Notes under the pieces: generated by a model
Seen by the model: the letters and a program-made list of their open reading frames with translations, nothing else
What the model was told of the DNA's origin: nothing
Databases searched by the model: none
Shown here: one piece after another, positions 1 to 4,450 of the stretch
Position numbering within the stretch: the first letter of the stretch is position 1
Layout of the letters: every line of letters starts with the position of its first letter
Program-made: the position numbers and the translations under genes
Source: DASZZV01 sp035544835
GTDB taxonomy: Bacteria > Acidobacteriota > Thermoanaerobaculia > Gp7-AA8
Length of the DNA: 8,067 nucleotides
Direction: 5' to 3'
NCBI GenBank assembly: GCA_035544835.1
Contig: DASZZV010000032.1
Coordinates: forward strand, 1-8,067

Positions 1-1164
1 GATCTTGAAACCGCCTGCCAGAACGAAGGGGATCCAGCCGTAGGCACGACTACCCATGAGCGGCGTCGCGATCAGCGGCGCAATCGAGGCGCCGATCGTC
101 CGCGCCACGCCGGTAATGCCCGCGGCAGCGCTGCGGTCGGTCGGAGGGACCACGGACATTACATACGCTTGCCGGGACGGCACGTCCATCTGTGAGATCG
201 AGAAGCGAAGCAGAAGCATCGTCATGGCCAGATTCACATTCGGCATCAAGGGAACGAGAATCAACAGGACGTTGGATGGGAGATGGGTAAAGACCATGGT
301 GCGCAGCAGACCGATTCTCCGGGCAATGCCCGCCGCGGCGAGCGCAGAGAAACCGGCGATCAGATTTGCGCCAAAGAAAAGGCGTCCCAGCATGGCCGGA
401 TCGAGTCCGTACCGCACGTGAAACCAGTAAGCCACCAGGGCCTGCACGACAAAACCTCCCCCGAAGGAATCGAGGGCAAACAGGGCAGAGAGTCTGGCCA
501 CGACCGGACCCGAAGAAACCAGATGGAATCGCGCGCTGGCGGGCCGGGGCGGTTCGGTAGTTTCCGCTGCCGGCGTCAGCAGGGCAAACATCAGTGCGAG
601 AATGAGCCCCGATAAGGCATAGGCCCAAAGAGTCGCTCCGTAACTGGCCAGCGGAGTTCGCCCCTGATGCTGAAGCCAGGTGACGGCCTGTCCAGCCACG
701 AGCGCCCCGATAGCCGTAGCAAAGGACCCGACGAGGTTGTACCAGGCAAAGAGCGAGACTCGGCCGGCCCCTGTCGCCGTCTGCGACAGCACCACCTGTT
801 CGACCGCCAGAAACGGCCCGACCTCGTTTCCACTGGGACTGATCACACCAATCGTCGCCGCGATCAACAGCAGCACATAGTTCCCGGTCGTCGCGAAGAC
901 CACGCCGGCGATGACTACGAGAAGAGAGCTGACGATGAGCACTTTTCTGCGCCCTATGGCGTCGGCGCGAACGGTGAGAAACAGCGAGATCAGAGTGTCC
1001 CCGGCCAGCGTGAGAAAAAGGAGAATTCCGATCCGTGACTCACTCACGCCTCGGGCCGCCAGATAGAGAACCAGAATTACCGAGACGAGACCGTAAGCAA
1101 AGAGCCGCGCAATTCGTGTGGCAAAAAGAACAGCGACATCGCGCGACACACCCGGCTTTTTCAC
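1..1164 (-). CDS. MFS transporter (C-terminus cut by window edge)
   Basis: This is a major facilitator superfamily permease, an inner-membrane secondary transporter of unknown substrate. An open frame of 388 codons runs from a GTG at 1164 to the window edge without a stop. It is strongly hydrophobic, with alternating membrane segments on both sides of a polar central loop (about residues 197-220, ETTEPPRPASARFH). The first half carries the MFS motif A in the loop after the second helix (residues 66-74, RADAIGRRK). A second basic turn (ARRIGLLRT, about 281-289) lies at the equivalent place in the second half. Families of this type have about 400 residues and 12 helices, so perhaps 10-30 residues are missing. 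The GTG was chosen because the protein starts naturally there (MKKPGVSRDVAVLFATR); no clear Shine-Dalgarno precedes it, and an in-frame TTG 15 bases upstream is an alternative. The gene lies downstream of the cyclase on the same strand, but a repeat-filled 159-base gap argues for separate units. The family is sure; the substrate cannot be read. Confidence 0.88.
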   Translation of the reverse strand, partial: MKKPGVSRDVAVLFATRIARLFAYGLVSVILVLYLAARGVSESRIGILLFLTLAGDTLISLFLTVRADAIGRRKVLIVSSLLVVIAGVVFATTGNYVLLLIAATIGVISPSGNEVGPFLAVEQVVLSQTATGAGRVSLFAWYNLVGSFATAIGALVAGQAVTWLQHQGRTPLASYGATLWAYALSGLILALMFALLTPAAETTEPPRPASARFHLVSSGPVVARLSALFALDSFGGGFVVQALVAYWFHVRYGLDPAMLGRLFFGANLIAGFSALAAAGIARRIGLLRTMVFTHLPSNVLLILVPLMPNVNLAMTMLLLRFSISQMDVPSRQAYVMSVVPPTDRSAAAGITGVARTIGASIAPLIATPLMGSRAYGWIPFVLAGGFKI

Positions 1165-1180
1165 AGCGCGAATGTTACAC

Positions 1181-1201
1181 AATTGAGAATTGAGAATTGA
1201 G
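1181..1201. repeat. Tandem heptamer array, 3 x AATTGAG
   Basis: Three perfect head-to-tail copies of AATTGAG lie 16 bases upstream of the transporter's GTG start. A related array, (AATTGAA)3 plus AATTGAG, lies at 2493-2520 upstream of the cyclase. Both arrays read the same way relative to the minus-strand gene that follows. Their function is unknown. They may be AT-rich promoter-proximal DNA, a phased protein-binding site, or neutral slipped repeats. Confidence 0.85.
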
Positions 1202-1206
1202 AAAGA

Positions 1207-1235
1207 GAGGTAGGGACGCGCGCGTCCGGTACCTC
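1207..1235. repeat. Intergenic palindrome with GTAGGGACG/CGTCCGG flanks
   Basis: A perfect 14-base palindrome (GGACGCGCGCGTCC, 1214-1227) is extended by GAGGTA at 1207-1212 paired with TACCTC at 1230-1235, making a hairpin with a small bulge. The motif GTAGGGACG, a palindromic core, then CGTCCGGYAC is shared with the palindrome at 4047-4066, which has a different core. No U-tract follows on either strand, so it is not an intrinsic terminator. It looks like a dispersed REP-type element. Confidence 0.8.
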
Positions 1236-1262
1236 AACTACCGTGGCGCGGCATCTTTTTGT

Positions 1263-1292
1263 GTGGCACAGGCACTCTTGCCTGTGTGCCAC
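1263..1292. repeat. Long hairpin (GTGGCACAGGCA stem), REP-like
   Basis: The left arm GTGGCACAGGCA (1263-1274) pairs with TGCCTGTGTGCCAC (1279-1292) across a CTCT loop, with a 2-base bulge. It lies 31 bases beyond the cyclase stop codon. Read on the cyclase's strand, the hairpin is followed by ACACAAAAAGA, an A-run and not a U-run, so it does not fit a Rho-independent terminator. It could still protect the 3' end of the transcript. I recall very similar intergenic hairpins in genomes of soil bacteria, so a dispersed element is the likeliest reading. Confidence 0.75.
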
Positions 1293-1323
1293 GGCGTCGA
1301 GCCGCGGCGTTTCTTTGAATGAT

Positions 1324-2448
1324 CTACAGGGAATGCGACGGAGTGGTCACTTCCATCGGCGGACTTGCACCGGAGGCCGCCTGCAACGGGGTCGTCGCTG
1401 CCAGGGTACGATTCTCCCCCATCACCCGACTGATGGTCGTCGGGGCGCAGTTCGGACAGCTGGCCGTTTCATCTGGGAGAGCGTGGTCGCAGCGGGTACA
1501 TCTTGCCTGCTCTGTCATGGGATCGCCGGGCGGGATCGGCGTTCTCCCGGAGAGAGACTTGCTGAGCAGCGGGGCAGCCACGACGACTCGGTTGCGTCCT
1601 TCCCGCTTCGCTCTGTAGAGCTGCGTGTCGGCCGCTTTGATGAGCTGATCGCGCGTCATGGTGGTGTCCAAGGCGGCTGCACCGACACTGGTCGTCACCT
1701 TCATCGGAACCGCGGCGAACTCGAAGTGCGCCTCCTCGACAGCCTTGCCCACACTCTCGGCGAAGAGCCGAACCTGGTCGATCTCCAGCTCCGGCAGAAC
1801 GATGGCGAACTCTTCGCCTCCATATCGTGCGAAGAGCTGTTCACGCCGGATCAGCTGCCCGACGACATCGGCGGCGTGCTCGAGAACATGATCCCCGGCA
1901 GGATGGCCGTGCTCGTCATTTACCTTCTTGAAGTGATCGATATCGAACATGAGCAGCGCCACAGCCGACCCATAACGCTTTGCACGGGCCACCTCGCGCT
2001 CGAGAAAGTCGAGGAAGTAGCGTTTGTTGTGGATCTTCGTCAGCCCGTCGAAGATCGTCATCCGATAGATTTCCTCGTGAAAGAGCGCTTCGATATTGCC
2101 GCCGGCGATGTACTTGAAGATCGTGCCGCCTACCTTCAACAGGTCGCCGCTCATCAAAGGGGTCTCACCAACGATGTCACGCCCGTTGAGCTGCGTTCCA
2201 TTGGTGCTTCCCAGATCGACCACGATCCACTCGTCTCCCCGACGAAAAACTCGGGCATGCTGCCGTGAAATATGCGAGGAGTCCATGCGGATCTCATTGG
2301 AAGCCTCGCGGCCGATGGTGATGTCGTGCCTCAGCTCGAATTTCCGACCGAGATCGGGGCCTCCGTAGATGAGGATCAGGCAGGCCTCGTCGGGCGGCGT
2401 GCCGGGATCGGCGATCGGACTTCCCTTACTGGTTGTTTCTTCGTCCAT
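1324..2448 (-). CDS. Diguanylate cyclase: FHA domain - GGDEF domain - zinc-ribbon-like tail
   Basis: The 374-residue soluble protein should make c-di-GMP from two GTP. Residues 23-115 are an FHA phosphothreonine-binding domain: GR at 46-47, SRQH at 61-64, STNGT at 81-85, N88. Residues 130-292 are a GGDEF domain: DGLT at 134-137 with N141 and R143, metal-binding FDID at 168-171, N177, and the active-site motif GGEEF at 210-214, all intact. The inhibitory I-site (RxxD, nine residues before GGEEF) reads RREQ (201-204), so its Asp is missing and product feedback is probably weak or lost. The tail has two CxxC pairs (C317/C320 and C331/C334), fitting a zinc ribbon, then a Thr/Ser/Ala-rich end. The N-terminus reads MDEETTSKGS; the ETTS matches the phospho-motif of the FHA protein GarA. 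There is no signal peptide or membrane segment. ATG at 2448 has only a weak ribosome site. The gene is divergent from a PilZ gene. Domain calls are firm; the phospho-control is inference. Confidence 0.95.
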   Translation of the reverse strand: MDEETTSKGSPIADPGTPPDEACLILIYGGPDLGRKFELRHDITIGREASNEIRMDSSHISRQHARVFRRGDEWIVVDLGSTNGTQLNGRDIVGETPLMSGDLLKVGGTIFKYIAGGNIEALFHEEIYRMTIFDGLTKIHNKRYFLDFLEREVARAKRYGSAVALLMFDIDHFKKVNDEHGHPAGDHVLEHAADVVGQLIRREQLFARYGGEEFAIVLPELEIDQVRLFAESVGKAVEEAHFEFAAVPMKVTTSVGAAALDTTMTRDQLIKAADTQLYRAKREGRNRVVVAAPLLSKSLSGRTPIPPGDPMTEQARCTRCDHALPDETASCPNCAPTTISRVMGENRTLAATTPLQAASGASPPMEVTTPSHSL

Positions 2449-2492
2449 GAGATTAGTGATGTCTCAAAATCCTACACCCGATGCCGGGGCGG

Positions 2493-2520
2493 AATTGAAA
2501 ATTGAAAATTGAAAATTGAG
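2493..2520. repeat. Tandem heptamer array, 3 x AATTGAA + AATTGAG
   Basis: Four consecutive 7-base units lie in the 178-base space between the divergent cyclase and PilZ genes. If the cyclase uses the weak -10-like TAGGAT at 2469-2474 (minus strand), the array would cover about -31 to -58, the -35 and UP-element region. A TTG inside the last unit opens a frame continuous with the PilZ gene and is probably a false start. The array is the same family as the one at 1181-1201. Confidence 0.85.
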
Positions 2521-2614
2521 AAAGCGGTTTGATGGCCGGGAGTGGGAAGGATCTGCGACATCGCCTTTCCCCGTCCACCAGAGAGTCGCTGCTGGAACTC
2601 TGCTCCGACCGACC

Positions 2615-2620
2615 TATACT
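2615..2620 (+). promoter_or_regulatory. Possible -10 box (TATACT) for the PilZ gene
   Basis: TATACT matches the sigma-70 -10 consensus at five of six bases and ends six bases before the GTG at 2627. Transcription would then begin at or next to the start codon, giving a leaderless mRNA. The best -35 candidate at the usual distance (CTGGAA, 2592-2597) is poor, so the call is tentative. Confidence 0.4.
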
Positions 2621-2626
2621 GACGTC

Positions 2627-3007
2627 GTGGTCGACAGAAGAAAAGAAGCTCGCCATATCGCTAAACTCCCGGTAGAGGTCGATGGACAACGCGGTACGAC
2701 CATCAATCTCAGCTCTACCGGCGTCGCCTTCGAGTCGGCGATAGAGCTGAAATTCGGGCAGGAGATCACTCTATGCATCCTCGTCGACAAGGGTGGACCG
2801 GAGCCCGTGCGACTCACCTGCCGCGGAAAGATCGTGCGCCTCGAGAAGACCCGTCGGATCGAGAACGGTCGCGAGACCGTCTCGGTCGGCGCCTCTGTAA
2901 ACTGGATCTCGGATGATCCCACCGCCACCCACGAGCTCTTCGAGATCCTGAGTGACGATTCGAATATCGATCGCCCACCCGAGAAACCGCCCGTGGAAGG
3001 GAAGTAG
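2627..3007 (+). CDS. PilZ domain protein, probable c-di-GMP receptor
   Basis: This is a small soluble protein of 126 residues from the GTG at 2627. It is a PilZ domain over nearly its whole length. The c-di-GMP ligands are present: RxxxR as R5-K-E-A-R9 at the extreme N-terminus, and (D/N)xSxxG as N27-L-S-S-T-G32. A beta-rich body follows (VAFESAIELKFGQEITLCIL, then LTCRGKIVRLEK and VSVGASVNW), with a short charged, proline-rich tail. Stand-alone PilZ proteins bind c-di-GMP and pass the signal to motility, polysaccharide or other machinery; the partner cannot be read here. The frame is open back to a TTG at 2516, but that start sits in the heptamer repeat and would add 37 residues unlike the family; the GTG puts RxxxR where single-domain PilZ proteins have it. 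No Shine-Dalgarno precedes the GTG, whereas a TATACT lies six bases upstream, which suggests leaderless expression. Divergence from the cyclase suggests that the two act in one circuit. Confidence 0.85.
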   Translation: MVDRRKEARHIAKLPVEVDGQRGTTINLSSTGVAFESAIELKFGQEITLCILVDKGGPEPVRLTCRGKIVRLEKTRRIENGRETVSVGASVNWISDDPTATHELFEILSDDSNIDRPPEKPPVEGK

Positions 3008-3008
3008 A

Positions 3009-3122
3009 TCAGGGAACCGGACAGACTCCGTGCATCATCTGCCAGAGGAACGAGGTGGAGATCAGCACGATGACGATCGCGTAGAGGAAGACGAATCGCT
3101 TTCGGGGTCTCATCGATGGCAT
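3009..3122 (-). CDS. Possible 37-residue single-pass membrane peptide
   Basis: A short frame from ATG 3122 encodes a basic N-terminus (MPSMRPRKR), a hydrophobic stretch at about residues 10-25 (FVFLYAIVIVLISTSF), then LWQMMHGVCPVP. This follows the positive-inside rule for one membrane helix with its N-terminus in the cytoplasm. It is not a family I recognise. The frame stays open upstream to 3227, but that would run through the inverted repeat and into the dinB-like gene, so the short start is preferred. The ribosome site is weak (GGGA about 10 bases upstream). It ends one base from the PilZ stop, in convergent orientation. It may be real because of its tight fit between neighbours and its clear helix, but a chance frame cannot be excluded. 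Confidence 0.38.
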   Translation of the reverse strand: MPSMRPRKRFVFLYAIVIVLISTSFLWQMMHGVCPVP

Positions 3123-3133
3123 CTTGATCGTCC

Positions 3134-3203
3134 CGTAGGGGCGCGCGCCGACACTTTGGGATTCTAGCGCGAAGGGTATCCGCGCTCTCTGCGCGCCCCT
3201 ACG
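3134..3203. repeat. Inverted repeat, perfect 13-nt arms (CGTAGGGGCGCGC)
   Basis: CGTAGGGGCGCGC at 3134-3146 is exactly reverse-complemented at 3191-3203, with a 44-base spacer. The left arm also contains the palindrome GGCGCGCGCC (3140-3149). The pair fills the space between the possible small membrane gene (minus) and the DinB-like gene (plus); its right arm ends just before the latter's ribosome site. The GTAGGGGCG start resembles the GTAGGGACG palindromes at 1207 and 4044. In mRNA it could form a hairpin just upstream of translation. Confidence 0.75.
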
Positions 3204-3210
3204 AGGAAGA

Positions 3211-3717
3211 ATGAAAGTCGAAACCATCGAAGAGTTCTTAACCTACTTCGACAGTATTCGCGGGCGTACCAGACGAGTGGCCGCCTGCATCCCGGCCGAC
3301 AAGGTGGAGTGGACGCCGCGTCCAGGCTCCTTCACGCTCGGAGATCTGGTGCGACACATCGCTGCGACCGAGCGCTGGATGGTCGGCGAAAACATCCAGG
3401 GTCGTCCCAGTGCCTACCAGGGCTGCGGAACGGAGCTCGCCGATGGGCTCGATAACGTGCTCGCGTACCTCGACACGATGCACTCCCAGTTTCTAGAAAT
3501 CCTCATGTCACTTTCCGATGAGGATCTGAAACGACCCTGCATCACACCAGCCGGAACGGAGCTGGCGCGCTGGAAATGGCTGCGGGCCATGATCGAACAT
3601 GAGGTCCCTCATCGCGGCCAGATCTACCTTCTGCTCGGGCTGCTCGATGTGCCGACTCCTCCGCTGTATGGACTCACTTCAGAGCAGGTCCGCGAGCGGT
3701 CCGTTCAACCTGACTAG
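3211..3717 (+). CDS. DinB-family (DinB/YfiT-like) metal-binding protein
   Basis: The 168-residue protein has the four-helix-bundle pattern of the DinB/YfiT superfamily. The three metal-binding histidines sit where the family has them: H49 in the second-helix motif LVRHIAATERW, and H130 and H134 in EHEVPHRGQI. A family-typical WTPRPGSFTLGDL stretch precedes the first histidine. Members are thiol-dependent transferases (mycothiol, bacillithiol) or uncharacterised stress-induced proteins. The intact triad suggests an active metal site, but the substrate cannot be inferred. It starts at ATG 3211 behind GAGGA (3203-3207), a rather short spacing. Its stop TAG (3715-3717) overlaps the stop of the convergent gene. 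It is alone on its strand here, with the inverted repeat just upstream. Confidence 0.93.
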   Translation: MKVETIEEFLTYFDSIRGRTRRVAACIPADKVEWTPRPGSFTLGDLVRHIAATERWMVGENIQGRPSAYQGCGTELADGLDNVLAYLDTMHSQFLEILMSLSDEDLKRPCITPAGTELARWKWLRAMIEHEVPHRGQIYLLLGLLDVPTPPLYGLTSEQVRERSVQPD

Positions 3718-3941
3718 CGCGCACTCGACCTGAGATCACGAACACCTGGGCTCGTCGCCTCGCCCAACGCCGCGGAGCGGGCGTGTGAAGACTCCTTCAT
3801 TTCCAGGTAAACGTCCACAGCGCATCCCAACGCAATGGCAGGGATGGAGATGATGTAGCCGATCAGGGTGATGGGGATAATCAGAGCTGCCACTGCCAGG
3901 TCACTGCCGAGTTGCGGTTCCGCATTTCTCGAGCTGCTCAT
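3714..3941 (-). CDS. Small membrane protein, 75 residues, family not recognised
   Basis: The frame starts at ATG 3941, chosen because a strong ribosome site (AGGAG, 3947-3951 on this strand) sits five bases upstream; a longer start at 3971 lacks this. The protein has a polar N-terminus (MSSSRNAEPQLGSD), a hydrophobic segment at about residues 15-42 containing two prolines (P23, P34) and a glycine, then a charged, Ala/Ser/Arg-rich tail. It is most likely a single membrane span, or a helical hairpin broken at the prolines. No motif or catalytic residue is seen. The gene converges on the DinB-like gene and the two stops share the CTAG at 3714-3717. The good ribosome site and distinct hydrophobic pattern favour a real gene of unknown function. 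Confidence 0.65.
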   Translation of the reverse strand: MSSSRNAEPQLGSDLAVAALIIPITLIGYIISIPAIALGCAVDVYLEMKESSHARSAALGEATSPGVRDLRSSAR

Positions 3942-3946
3942 GTTGG

Positions 3947-3951
3947 CTCCT
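3947..3951 (-). promoter_or_regulatory. Ribosome binding site (AGGAG) deciding the 3941 start
   Basis: On the minus strand AGGAG is followed by CCAAC and then ATG, an ideal five-base spacing. This fixes the start of the 75-residue membrane protein at 3941 and not at the ATG 30 bases upstream. Confidence 0.75.
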
Positions 3952-4046
3952 GAGAGTAATACGGAAGCCAACAGGAAAGCGTCACGATCTTTTCAATCGC
4001 ACAAGAAAAGAGGGTTTCCTCCGGTGGTCGCGGGGACAACGGGTAG

Positions 4047-4066
4047 GGACGGGCAGCTGCCCGTCC
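4047..4066. repeat. Perfect 20-bp palindrome with GTAGGGACG/CGTCCGG flanks
   Basis: GGACGGGCAG is followed directly by its reverse complement CTGCCCGTCC. The surroundings (GTAGGGACG before the core, CGTCCGGCAC after it) match the element at 1207-1235 (GTAGGGACG, CGTCCGGTAC) although the cores differ in sequence and length. The two elements have the same orientation. No terminator-type T-run follows. This looks like a second copy of the same dispersed palindrome family. Confidence 0.8.
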
Positions 4067-4131
4067 GGCACTCCGCGAGCGGGCAGGCACTGCGTCGTGA
4101 CGCGCAGCGGGATTTACGCGAACCCACGATC

Positions 4132-4373
4132 CAGCGCGCGAAGGCGCGCGGTAGACCTGTAGCACCGGGCGTGAGCCCGGTGATTGGCGCGAGCGGGCTA
4201 CGTAAGTCGATCTTCTCGTTCCGGAGCCCGCGAAAGCGGGCGGCAGATCGCGGAGGACCATCTGTCGCCCGCCTTCGCGGGCTGAAAAAGAAGAAGAAAG
4301 GCAAAGACCGGCGTACCGCAAACACCGGGCTCACGCCCGGTGCTACAGGTCTACCGCGCGCCTTCGCGCGCTG
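4132..4373. repeat. Composite inverted repeat with perfect 51-nt arms and nested hairpins
   Basis: Positions 4132-4182 are an exact reverse complement of 4323-4373. Nested inside, 4225-4248 pairs with 4260-4283 with two mismatches in 24. Each arm is itself made of small palindromes: GCGCGC-GAAG-GCGCGC, then CACCGGGC-GTGA-GCCCGGTG, and in the inner pair GCCCGC-GAAA-GCGGGC. The structure fills most of the gap between the leftward 75-residue gene and the rightward flavoprotein operon. No transposase and no target-site duplication is visible at its ends (left flank CGATC, right flank CTTTC). It resembles paired REP elements (BIME-like) more than a MITE. Possible roles are transcription insulation, mRNA protection, or simply an accumulation site for mobile palindromes. 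Confidence 0.85.
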
Positions 4374-4421
4374 CTTTCGGGTTCCGAAAAGATGTGCACA
4401 AGAACGGGCCCATCCATGCTC

Positions 4422-4427
4422 TAAAAT
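4422..4427 (+). promoter_or_regulatory. Possible -10 box (TAAAAT) of the flavoprotein operon
   Basis: TAAAAT lies 23 bases before the proposed TTG start, in the only AT-rich spot between the inverted repeat and the operon. Five of six bases match the -10 consensus. No convincing -35 hexamer lies 16-18 bases upstream, which could mean an activator or an alternative sigma factor. Tentative. Confidence 0.3.
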
Positions 4428-4450
4428 ACCGCGGCAGGTCCAAACGAACC

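Noticed and set aside
50..628. Leftward frame of 192 codons within the transporter region
   Set aside because: It is a shifted frame of the transporter, rich in Arg, Cys and Pro, without hydrophobic helices. The true frame gives continuous MFS sequence from 1164 to the window edge.
1263..1292. Hairpin as a Rho-independent terminator of the cyclase gene
   Set aside because: On the cyclase's strand the stem is followed by A residues and not a T-run, so the intrinsic-terminator pattern is missing.
1243..2268. Long rightward open frame of 341 codons opposite the cyclase
   Set aside because: It is antisense to a gene with clear FHA and GGDEF motifs; its own translation is Arg/His/Gly-rich with no domain. 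It is a high-G+C shadow.
4132..4373. Inverted repeat as an insertion sequence or a CRISPR array
   Set aside because: There is no transposase frame between the arms, no target-site duplication, and no direct repeats with regular spacers.
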